In this document: piece after piece, positions 11,601 to 21,821 of the stretch
Position numbering within the stretch: position 1 is the stretch's first letter
How the letters are laid out: every line of letters starts with the position of its first letter
NCBI GenBank assembly: GCA_036674765.1
Contig: JARVKI010000042.1
Location: 248,001-312,000, forward strand
Direction of reading: 5' to 3'
DNA: 64,000 nt
DNA from: Seiridium cupressi
Lineage: Eukaryota > Ascomycota > Sordariomycetes > Amphisphaeriales > Sporocadaceae
The notes under the pieces: model-generated
The model's database searches: none
Told to the model about the DNA's origin: nothing
Seen by the model: the letters and a program-made list of their open reading frames with translations, nothing else
Program-made: the position numbers and the translations under genes

Positions 11601-13665
11601 GTAGAGAACCAGATCATGATGTATGGGACTGTGGTGGCCGTTGTCGCTACACTTCCGAAGACTGGACCATGTGCGGGTCAGATCGTGGCTGTGCTGAGCT
11701 TGTCTCGATCGACGTTGGGAGATTCTGGTAGCAACGGTGTTCGAATTTTGAAGGACAGAACCTACCTCAGGAACAACCTGAAACAACACCTCTCTCTCAT
11801 CCTTCCCGAATACATGATCCCATCGATATTTGTAATAGTGGACAGAATGCCACTACTAATATCGGGAAAGATTGATCGGAAATTAACAAAAACATGGATC
11901 GAGACGATGAGCTTAGATACCTATGCTGAGTTGACAGACAGCCCCCACACCGACGGGGGGGCTGAAATTCTGCCTGGATCTTTATCCGATACTTTGCGTC
12001 ACATATGGAGCGAAGTACTAAACGTGCCCAACGAAGTGATTGGATTGAATAACTCATTCTTCGCATATGGCGGCGATTCCATTGCTGCTATCCAGGTGGT
12101 GTCTCGGGCTAGGGACATAGGACTACTCGTTACGGTACGTGGAATCCTTAGCACCAAGACAATAGGGAATCTCTCGGCACTTGTTGAACAGAACCGACAT
12201 TCGATCTCGGCAACTGTTGAGAGCCCCAGAGACACTAAAGGCACAGACGATATCCTCCTACCGTATAGGCAGATCCTACACTCAAAATTAGGCGTTAAAC
12301 CGTCCCTCCAGGTCGCTGATGCGTACCATTTATCCCCAATCCAACGCGAGATCATGAAGGCACGCGCGATGAATCCTGAGGTCTTCCTACTTCTCCTTCA
12401 TATGGAGTTCACGGCCCTCAAACCACAGTCAATTTCGCTAGACAGACTTGTCCGGTCATGGAAGCGTGTTGTCCAGAAGTATCCTATCCTACGAACAATT
12501 TTCCTTCGAGATCCGACCGGGAACCTACCGCCTCTGCAAGTTGTCTTGAAGGAATGTACGCCCGAGACGTATATGTCGTCAGCGACAGCCAGCGAGACCG
12601 AGCCCACATTCGACACGGTTGGTGCACCGCCTGTTGACGACTGTTTCCTGCCTCACCGGGCCCACTTTTACCAGCACGGTGACAAATTTGTGATCTATAT
12701 TCAGTTCGATCATTTAGTCATCGACGGATGGTCGCTAAAACTCATCAAGACGGCATTTCTGGACGTTTATGAGAAGGACGAAGCGTATGTTCCTGAGGAC
12801 ATCGCCCCTTACAAGCACTTTGTCGATGCACACCGATCCGATCGTACACAGGCGGATAATAACTATTGGGCATCTGCCCTCCGCGATCAAAAACCATCCA
12901 TCCTGTCTTTACCTGTCTACGGTGAAGATAGTCCCGAGCAACGCTTACCGAGCAAGACCAAGTCGATTATTTACCTGCCGCACCTCGAAGTAGAATCGAT
13001 GACAGAATTCAGCACCAAGCACGGGATTACGCCAGCTAGCATCTTCGATTCGGCTTGGGCTCAGACTTTGAGCCTCTATACAGGGTCGAAGGACGTAGCT
13101 TTCGAGTACGTCGTGTCAGGGCGTGATGAGGAGGTTGACTCGGTCTTTGATATCGTCGGTCCTCTGATCAACGTCGTACCCTACCACTTGAGAGGGGTCT
13201 CGACCGATAACGACATCCTTCATTTAGCACAGCTAGCTCAGAGAATGCAGGAACAGCGTATACAAGACAGTCAGCACACTTCCAGTAATGTGAGAGAGGT
13301 GATCGAGGGCGAGGTCCGCCAATGGCCGCTGTTCAACACGGCAGTGAACTTCCAGCGGCGTCCCACAGCGGTCGAGACCGAAAAATGGAGGCTAGACGAG
13401 GACCTTACGAAGACCATCGATCCGTGGCATGTGAGTCATTCTGGCGTCGCCCTCCTTTGCTGAAATATTTCATTTTATCTACAAACCTAGATATGCTGTG
13501 GCTGACATTCCTGATTAGTTTGATGTCCTGGTCCGGGTTTTGCATATCACGGACGATTCAACCTTCCGACCTTCTGTGGAATTTGATGCAAATTTCTTCA
13601 ATTACAATGGCATGGAAGTTGTGGCGAAACATTTCTGGAACAGGGTGCTTAATACTGTTCACTAG
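8658..13665 (+). CDS. Nonribosomal peptide synthetase, domain order T-C-A-T-C
   Basis: Two exons, 8658-13430 and 13519-13665 (88-nt intron GTGAGT..TTAG), encode 1639 residues. The ATG at 8658 is used because the upstream open frame has only GTG. Domains in order: carrier T1 with FFEVGGDS (Ser48), condensation C1 with HHALCDA (His260-His261), adenylation A about 575-1075 with LLFTSGTTGKPKG, AGYGPSE, KSGDLAKY and the lysine motif SGKIDRK, carrier T2 with YGGDS (Ser1141), and terminal C2 with DHLVIDGW (His1352, Asp1356). The A domain keeps the Asp in FDLSIGEFF that usually contacts the amino-acid amine. There is no thioesterase, so the terminal C domain probably releases or cyclises the product. 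The protein starts with a carrier but no A domain, so its first unit must be loaded in trans or transferred from another enzyme. It is divergent from the regulator gene. The substrate is unknown. Confidence 0.92.
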
Positions 13666-15629
13666 ATCTAGATAGAGCCTTTGCTTGATTTACACAACAA
13701 TCTGGCAACAGTCGTCGATTTGACGAAAGGTCTACTGGAGATGGAGGGACGGCTTTCGGATTTAGTTTCATTTGCTTGCACATTATCGAGATGCAATAAT
13801 CAGAATATAGACTCAGTGGCTTGTATTCAAGGGAGCTGATCCAGTTGTAAGCAATATCAACGCACGGTAGTCAGTAAAACCTCTGTAAACACGCAATTAC
13901 ATCAACATCTCCCGCGAGATCAGTCTACACATAGAGCGTCATTTGTTTCCCTGGTGAAAAGTTGCCCCCACTGTGCCCCACTGTCAGTTGAATCCTAAGT
14001 GCTAGACTAAGCCCGTGTTCCATCTTTCCGAACTGCAGTCCGCTAGTCCCCGGCACTAAGGCAACGGCTTGGGCCGAGAACTAGATGGGAATCAAATCAT
14101 TCAGATTATCCCTCAAAACACCGTACTTCACTGAATATGGTTTGCGGGGTTTATGCAGAGTGTGTCGAGGTGGAATCCTGATTTTGCTGCCGGGTGCCGA
14201 GCCGAAATCTTGGACGGGATATTACAGACCTAAAAGAGAGTGTATATCCCGCGCCGGAAGTACTGCGCATTAGCGCATCTGCAGTGGCCCTGGGACTTGC
14301 AGCCAGTGTCTAACACCAATTCATGAGGTTCTCATCTGGAAAGACGGAGTATGTCAGGCAAATTCACCAGAACAGCAATTAACAACCGATATATAGACAT
14401 GGCTCGGGATAGCAGTTTTTTCTCAGATGCCGCCCATTAGCGACTAGTCTAATGCGATAATGTCATAACAGGCCTCCCCACCTGACCCCCGGATTTTCGG
14501 CCCCCCGTCCACCTTCCCGGTTTTCCTGGCCCGAGAGTCAGGGGTTGGCTTTCTGGCAAGGGAGTCGTGGCCTTAGATTGTGGCAATGGCGACAATGCCT
14601 TGGAAACAGAAGCGTTGGGACATCTAACTGGCGCTCCGTCTTGTTACCCCCGAAAAGGAGGATGATGACGGCAAGGACGAGGACATTGGGGCATCATCAA
14701 ATTTTAGAAAAATGTCGTAAATAACGGTCGCCGCCGCGGTCAACGGCAGCAGTGATGACTCTCGATCCGGTAGAATTTACAGGATGCCTGGAAAAACACA
14801 TCCCAGGTGCTATGCAGAACAATGGCGTAAATAGTGACACTTAAGAGATTCTACAAGGTTATCAGCGCCGTTGCCATTACCCACTCGAGTTGGAAGGTAG
14901 AATTCGGCGATGAAGAGGGCCTTGCTTCCAACCTTACAAGGCTCTCGGTATTCATGAAGCTTCAATCTCAAATATTACTACTGTCTTTGCTTGCGCAGTC
15001 GGGTTGGCCGGTGATGTCCAGTTTCAGCCCTCCAAACACTGGATGAGGCCGGTCTTGCCGCTATCGCAATACTCACCACCGGTGGTCGAAGGGTGATATC
15101 CATTCATTGGCAAAAAGTCATTAGACCACTACATTGTAGGTATCAATTTTCAAGTCGGTATCAGGGGCTTCGGCGGCGGAAATTCTCCTCTGCGCTGATG
15201 TGGTTCCCGGCGTTGCCTAAGATGTTATTTGCCTCCTGGTGGCAAGAGATACGTAAATGGTGGACCTGGTTGCTTGATCTTTCAAGGGCATCAGCATTGA
15301 AATTCTGTATTACTGTTACCTCATGAACTACCAAACGGGGTTGCGTCCCAACGAACTCGTCGCAGATGGCGTCTGGGATCTATAACGTTTGTACGCGCAT
15401 GTAGCCACCGGCGGTTATCCGCAAGAAGTACGGACCGTTCTGGTATATCAGCGGACGTAAGGCGTAGGATGAAAACAGAAGTATTGTTCATGTTACGCAT
15501 CACCCGTCGCAATTCTGCTAGAGCTCGAGCTGCCCTTTCGCCGAGTGTTATCAAGATATCCTCCCTGTAACGCAGTACGACATTGGACTGGATGTTCTGT
15601 TCCGTCACTAATATACTACCGACTATGGA
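13666..15629. other. Gene-poor stretch with scattered protein-like fragments
   Basis: No intact gene is seen. Between about 14.94 and 15.32 kb the plus strand reads as protein-like text interrupted by in-frame stops (for example VFACAVGLAGDVQFQPSKHW before a TGA near 15.09 kb). This could be decayed upstream sequence of the ligase fragment at 15630-16166, but no family-specific motif fixes it. The part from 13666 to 14900 shows nothing supportable. Confidence 0.4.
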
Positions 15630-16166
15630 TTGACGCGAAGGCTCCTTGACAAATTCGGGAGGGGTGCTTATCTGGTTGTCCTGACATCCCTCACCCGTCT
15701 GCGCAACCCGGTCGTGCGCTATATCACCGGTGACGTGGCCTCTCTCCGTCCCCTCCCGGAGAAAGCATGTATGACGCTTCCGGAAGCCGACTTGCCGCAC
15801 ATGAGCATCCTCCGACTACAAGGCCGCGATTCCCGCTTCAGCTTTTCGTGGGGTGGAGAGTACATCGAGATGGAAAAGCTGAACGGGGCTCTTTCGGATC
15901 CAAATCTCGCCATCGTTCAATGGCAGGTGGTTTTGGACAGGATGGTGCCATCCAACGAAGCCTCGTTGGAAATCCGGCTACTATGTCTCCGATCGGATGA
16001 AGATAATGTCTTTCAGGACTCTGTCGTCGCTCAGATAAGAAGTTTCTTCTATCTCAATCCTACAAACAGTCACCATTTCAAGATAACTTTTGTCAAAAAC
16101 CGTACCGAGTTTGAGTTGACTCCAACGGGAAGGTGGGTCGTCAAATTTATCGATAAGTTCAATTAA
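15630..16166 (+). pseudogene. C-terminal fragment of a phenylacetate-CoA-ligase-like adenylating enzyme
   Basis: The open frame starts with TTG and lacks an ATG that could define a gene. It reads VVLTSLTRLRNPVVRYITGD, then LPHMSILRLQGRDSRFSFSW and GGEYIEMEKLNG. This order (hydrophobic strand, R-Y-x-T-G-D, then L-x-G-R-x-D) is the A7-A8 region of PaaK/phenylacetate-CoA-ligase-like AMP-forming enzymes, followed by the small C-terminal lid ending at 16166. The large N-terminal ATP-binding part is not readable upstream; the preceding kilobase has stops in all frames. It is most likely a pseudogene of a stand-alone adenylating enzyme, of interest because the adjacent NRPS begins with a carrier domain lacking an A domain. 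A misread exon of a longer spliced gene is the alternative. Confidence 0.55.
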
Positions 16167-16716
16167 GGTAGAAGAATTTCTATCTTGAATGTTTCTTCTC
16201 TATATGCAGCATTGTCGAGGACCCCATTTACGGTCTACTCAAATATTGTTAAGCATTTATCCTTGAACATTTCGGGCGCCACGGCTGACCAAGTTTCGCA
16301 CAGGTCTAGACTATTCATGCTCAGCGGGGTCCTTTTACTGGTTGAACTACCTTTTCGCTCAGCTTGTGCCGGGGCAATGGGCCTATATTCATGCATTTGT
16401 GATATTAGACTGGCCAGCAGGTCCGTCGTATTCTCCCAGTGACGCGCGCGCTACAGACACTCTTGGTGACACGGCAGGTTTCCCCAGTGAAAGAGCGTCT
16501 CAACTCCACCCCGAACGTGTCCCTTATTACCGCAAACCCTGATCTCTTGCTCTTTACACACTCACACAGGGACCTTGAAGACGATGCCTTAAGAGGGCTA
16601 GATTAGTACTCAGGCTAGTGATAAGTAATAATCAGCGTTGTATGTTTTTCCTACTATCTTTGTCTCTTCTGTTCTCTGATCTGATGCTGTTTGTCCAAAA
16701 GTAATCATCTAATATA
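16167..16716. other. Intergenic, no gene seen
   Basis: About 550 bp between the ligase fragment and the 3' end of the sulfatase-like gene. Short open frames occur, but none has a recognisable feature. Confidence 0.4.
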
Positions 16717-19324
16717 TCAAAAAGGCCCAGAGACTTGGTCCCACCAAGAAGACCACGACCTCTTGGCTATACTATTTAACGAACCATACCGCCAGCGGCG
16801 ACGATTCTCATGCACCCACCACCTCGTCACAGAGACAGCTTCTTTGACCCAACCGATCTTTTCGAGCCCGTGTCTCCTTCTCACTAGTGCCAGAAACTTG
16901 GCCAGATCGTAGGCCTGAACAGGCTCCTCTTCGTAAGGATCATTATTCAAATTCGTTAAACGCCCTGTTCGCCGGAGAGCGGCACAATCAACCGCCACTG
17001 TGGTTCGCGGGCATCCCGGACCGACAATAAAGACCCCCCTGGATTGATGACTGTGAGTTGCCAGTCAGCGCGGCCAGTACTAGGCGAGATACTACGAAGT
17101 GGCCGTAGTAGTGATTGACCTTCGTAGTTGCGGAGCAGATCACCTGCGGCCTCGTATCCCATATCCGAGAGGGACTGGGTTTCCCGCAGGAGATCCAAGA
17201 TGGTAGGAAGGATCTGCCTCGACGTGACGGCGTCGCTGATGTCGATGTCAGGGAGCTTGGGGTGAGACAGGAAGAGCGGGACATGGAAATTGCCGATGGA
17301 CGGGTCTTGGTAAGGTGTGACGCCTTCGGGCAGTGATAGTCCGTGGTCACCGACGAACACTAGGAGCGTCTCCTCCGCCACGTTGTACTCGTCTAGGATG
17401 TCTAGGATTGTGCCGACCCAATGGTCGACATAGCTTATAGCGTTGAGGTACTTGGATAGATCATTGATGTCCCTCTTCCTGTTGGACTTGGTGTTTGAGG
17501 GTCGAACTTCTTGATCGTCTTGTTGGACTTGGTGTTTGAGGGTCGAACTTCTTGATCGTCTTGTTTGACAGGGAGGGGGATGTCGAATGGGTGGTGACTG
17601 GTGCTTGTCAGATAGGTAAGGAACAGTCTCTCGTTATTGAGTTTAGCGTTCGCGAACGCGTCGCGCATGTAGATCTTGAGGACATCCTCAGGCATGCCAT
17701 AGTAGTTGATGTCAGGGACATTCACGGTACCGTACTTCGCATCAATACCTCTCAAATACTCTTTGGTGATGAATGTCTCGTTAAAATACCCCATCTTCGG
17801 CATGAGAGCGTCTTGTCGATCGTAGCTTTCAGTAACGGACTGCAAGAAAAGCGATTTCCATTCGTACGAAGAGAAGTATTTAGCAATAGCTGTATCGTTT
17901 TCGTAGTCGAGTTTATTGAATACTTGGAGAACCTGAGGAAGACACGGTTGGTAAATGTGGTGGGTGACTTCGGCATTGAAATCAATGGCGAGTGGTGAGA
18001 TCCCACACATGATCCCGACTAAACTCTTGAGCGTATACGTTCCTGCAGAAAACGCATTGCTGGCGCGAATACGCCCGGGACAACCCTCGCAACCTCCCGG
18101 AATGTTCTCGCGGTCACCGGCCAGGAAATTCGCGGTAGGTGTGAGATCTAGCAGTTTTCGCGCGGGTTCAGCGGGTAGGATGTTATTGGGATAGGATTCA
18201 GCCAGGCGGTTCCAGATATTGCCCTTTCTTTTGACCGGGAAGATATCGCCTCTTGTACTTTCGAGCACTATAAGCATGACATAACGAATGTCAATATTGG
18301 AGAGTTTCCCGCGGAGGCTAAGCAGAAGCTCATCGTCCACATTCGAGATTCTGAATGGATCGGCATCCAAGTTGTAGTGCAGGCTTCCGGGTCTGTACCA
18401 ATCTCCGAAGCCGCTAACTTCAGTACCTGAGGGTAACCATGGGTACTCTGGTGGTTCGTCCAATGCGGTCTGGTCCTGGTATTGTTCGTGCTTGTGGTCG
18501 TCCGCCAGGTCGTATTCAGGCGGCCAGACAAGCTTGTCTAGATATGTTGAAGACTGTTCGGCGTCAATGAATGGCGTAAACGGAAGGGTCCAAGATGGCG
18601 AGCTCAGCGCGGACTGACTGGGTCCAAGAAATAGCACAGATAGTTGCACGAGCAAAAGAAGTGTTAATGGCGCGCGAATAAATCTCAGTGCTTTCGACCT
18701 ATTTTGGCCGCGCTTTGTGGGCTCTTGGTACCCTTGCTTCCAGGCATCCTCAAGGTCCTGCCTAGAGCCCTTGCTAAGAGGAGCGAATCTGACACATTTG
18801 CATACTATCTCGGACGCGGTCCTTGATATTATGTCCACAACCAAGCCCGATGTTTTGTAAAAGATGTTCCTCGCCATCCAGCTCAAGAACAACAAAAATG
18901 CCAGGACCATGGATAGAGGCCAAGACCCGGCAGTGACCATCATCTTCCAGCCTGACGCATCAGCGACAATGCCAATATGGCTCCAGTGGATCTCGGAGCC
19001 TGCCACTATAAAGAACGATATGTTTACAGCCGCCAACCCCAGGAAGACTATGGTTACCAAGAGGGCCACCGTTGTCGCCACGCTGCGTATGTAATGTTGA
19101 GTAGGCCATGACTTATCGAATATGAGCCGCAGAAATAAAAGCAGTAGAGAGTCCTGGGCAGAGAAGAATGGGCTCCAGCGCAATATGTCGACGCTCGATA
19201 AGACATGCGAATTAGCATATATCCTTACCACCTTAGCACAGATGGTGCTGGCACCGAGTACAGCAAAGAAGAACCGCCTATTCGTGATCGGCAGCGTGTG
19301 CCTTGGCCGATATGTCAACCTCAT
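16717..19324 (-). pseudogene. Multi-TM sulfatase / LTA-synthase-like protein, disrupted by frameshifts
   Basis: The ATG is at 19324. The N-terminal part has several hydrophobic segments (about residues 18-35, 50-66, 80-105, 130-150 and 215-235), then the alkaline-phosphatase-superfamily domain: VMLIVLESTRGDIF (metal ligand region), the GTYTLKSLVGIMCGISP segment with the presumed Thr/Ser nucleophile, and YLTSTSHHPFDIPLP. The frame is lost in a 41-bp tandem duplication at 17481-17562; dropping one copy restores a continuous frame through AISYVDHWVGTILD into VFVGDHG, the second metal motif, near 17350. A second break near 16960 shifts to another frame that reads LTNLNNDPYEEEPVQAYDL to a stop at 16717. 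Intact homologues act on sulfate or phosphate esters at membranes. Two independent breaks argue for a pseudogene, with assembly error as the alternative. Confidence 0.75.
17481..17562. repeat. 41-bp perfect tandem duplication inside the sulfatase-like gene
   Basis: Positions 17481-17521 and 17522-17562 are identical. Because 41 is not a multiple of three, the extra copy shifts the reading frame of the minus-strand gene and leads to a stop at 17435. No AG-GT junction exists at any phase of the unit, so the extra copy cannot be removed by canonical splicing. Confidence 0.95.
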
Positions 19325-20979
19325 TGAGCCTGTACGATAGATAGAATTTGTAAACCTTGAATCGCTAAAGTATTTCTTCTGAGTAGAAAGACAAAACCTT
19401 CATCATAGCGAGGTGGTCGCGTGACATCCGGCGGATAGATCCGCCAATATATTATGTATTTCGACCGGATAACACTAGTGATTCGTTGTACCTGCAAGAC
19501 AACCTATGAGTTACCCATTTACGAGTCATTCGCCTTGGTTTGGGGCCGCTGCAGGAAAGTGGTAGAGAGCTATGACTAACAGAGGCGCTCGATATATCAG
19601 AACACGACTTGGGAAAGATCAGCCTTTATAAAAAGCTAATCGTTCAATAGTGCATGTTTAGTTGCGCTAAGCTTTTGTTCATGACATCTCTTAGTAAACC
19701 CAGGATCGTGTAACCTTTGAGGCTCTCAATTTAACATCTACCCCTGCTGCTGCGCACAAATCTCATTAGGCACCCTGAAGCTCAGGGCCGCTCTTTCGGG
19801 TATCTACATGTAGTCAACACCCATTCAAAGAGCCTGGATCAGTAGCTCACCCTAGTTAGCCTCATAGTAATTGAAGTCTATCGATAATCCAAGCAGCTTG
19901 CAACCTGGTTCGTTTATCCTCAGTCAAGGCAGCTGACTAAAGAGATTGGTCTAAGTACTGCCTGTAACATAACTATAAAGTATAGAGGCAAATGTTGTGT
20001 GAACAGTAAGAGGAGCAGGATTCCATCACAGACCTATGATTGAAAATAGCCACAAGCGCTATTGTTCTTTGTGGGACATAAGACAAAAGAAAAGTGGTGC
20101 AGCTCCCTGCTTAGCGGCTTGGCTGTACCGGAAAGGCCCGCTACCGAGCTTTTGCGGCTGACGGGAGTCTAAAGGGATAGGCACTGACACTGCCGGCAAT
20201 TGGCATAGATCAATCTGAGAAGCCATAAGCGTTCTAGGCGGATCGCATTTGAGTTTGACAGCGAGGCGATCGACAGTATTTTCTATGGATTGACGGCCCC
20301 TATGTGGATCATCGTTTTCCGCTAGCTAGAGGACAGCGCTTATCGCCGAATCCGCTTTGGCGGCGAAGATCCTTTTAACTCATACAATAAGCGTCACCAA
20401 GAATTTGCAAAGCTGTGGAAGTAAAACGGTGATGACCATGGCTGGAGCTTTAAGTTAGCGATTCCTGAAGCGCCTTTACTTTGATTGATTTCAAACATGC
20501 CCGAAAGAAGCAACATGTCGGAAACACCAGTCTAGATCAGTGACACTACTACGTTGCGCAACACCACTCAATTAAACGACGCAGATGGATAGAAATACGT
20601 AAGATTTAATTGTCAGATTTCTCGAGAGCATTGGCATGGGGATTAACCAATGTGACATCATCATGTGGCGTCCTACAGCTTGAACTTGAGTCGGTGAAGC
20701 ACGCGACCAATTTTAGTTGCCGGGCTTTGAGAATGATGTGGAGTATTCGATTTCCATCAGAGTCGACTCGATAACCAATCGGTTGCGTTGACCACATACT
20801 GGCTGGTACAATTTAAGCATATAAAGGTCTAACAATCCGTGACAATCGTCCCTCAAGTTATAAAGCTCAGCCGAACACTTGGAGTTACCTGACCCAGGCT
20901 GATCGACAAGTTTGTTCATTCACCACACGATCTTTATTTGTTTTTAAGTCATCGGGATTAATTGCTGTCACATCTCATT
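19325..20979. other. Gene-free stretch of 1.65 kb
   Basis: The region lies upstream of both the sulfatase-like gene (minus) and the small secreted protein (plus), so it serves as the promoter region of both. Minus-strand open frames at 20606-20919 have no recognisable features. Nothing else was supported. Confidence 0.45.
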
Positions 20980-21372
20980 ATGTCGCGGTTTTTTCTATAC
21001 ATCCTGCTCGTAGCAGCTGCCGTCTTTCAAGTCGGCACTAATGCCTACCCAGGCGGCTCATACCAGCGTCGTGAGAAGCGCGACCCTATTGCTGAGCCAT
21101 ACCAATTTCACCACGCGAGCGCCCCCGAATCTATTAATGCAACAATTTCGGCCCGTGGCACCAACGCAACAGTAGGCGTTAATGGGACGGTCTCAGCCCG
21201 CTCTAGCAACGCGACAGTTGGTGTCAATGCAACAATTTCGGCACGTGCTGCCAACGGAACAGGAAACTCGAACAGTAATGGAATTATACAGACCGTCACC
21301 GGCTTGACTGACTGCGTCGAGGGAGACGCCACCTCCATTGTCGGAGACATCCTTAAGAGGTCCTTCGGTTGA
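20980..21372 (+). CDS. Small secreted protein with Asn-rich glycosylation-sequon repeats and dibasic sites
   Basis: A single exon of 130 codons from the ATG at 20980. Residues 1-21 form a signal peptide (MSRFFLYILLVAAAVFQVGTNA) with a likely cleavage after Ala. Next comes a dibasic stretch (QRREKRDP) that looks like a Kex2 site. Between about residues 50 and 90 two short motifs alternate, N-x-T-(I/V)-S-A-R (three times) and NATVGV (twice), giving at least six N-glycosylation sequons. The DNA of the repeats is nearly identical in places (21137-21155 and 21225-21243). The C-terminus has a Cys, then DILKRSFG with another Lys-Arg. No family is recognised. It could be a glycosylated surface or effector-like protein, or a precursor of processed peptides; the sequence does not decide. 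It lies between the broken sulfatase gene and the A-T-C synthetase. Confidence 0.65.
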   Translation: MSRFFLYILLVAAAVFQVGTNAYPGGSYQRREKRDPIAEPYQFHHASAPESINATISARGTNATVGVNGTVSARSSNATVGVNATISARAANGTGNSNSNGIIQTVTGLTDCVEGDATSIVGDILKRSFG

Positions 21373-21821
21373 TTAACCTAGTCGGCAACCTTGCCCATCA
21401 GGAACTTCCCACATAATGATCAAACGAATGAAGCCTTATCAGGCTGCGAATCTATTGAGAAGTGGTTGGGAGTCGATTGGCACAACAGCGTTGACCATGG
21501 ATATAATTATGTTGGGATGGTTGATGGACACAGACACGAGGTTAAACGGCCGATTTAGAGGCGCCATCGCGCAGTCCTATCAGCACGAAATATGCTCTTT
21601 TGGGTATTGAATTAATCCCGTAAAGAAACTTTGGGATGGCTCCCCGTAGCGGATAAGACACGATGGTAGTATTTCAGGTTGAACCCCGTGTAAATCTTAC
21701 GATCTAGCTCTAAGTCTTTCCGGATGAGGACGGCGCGAATGAATATTCAGAGTGTTCACTTATAGCCGTGTTCCAAAAAAGAAAAAGAAGATATCATATT
21801 GTCCGAGTGTTGCCCTACATC
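21373..21821. other. Convergent intergenic region
   Basis: About 450 bp between the 3' ends of the secreted-protein gene and the A-T-C synthetase gene. No coding region is supported. Confidence 0.4.

Noticed and set aside
15321..15800. Minus-strand open frame of 159 codons
   Set aside because: It overlaps the better-supported plus-strand ligase fragment, which shows family motifs in its own frame.
17481..17562. Duplicated 41-bp unit considered as a short intron
   Set aside because: No phase of the unit begins with GT and ends with AG, so canonical splicing cannot remove one copy.
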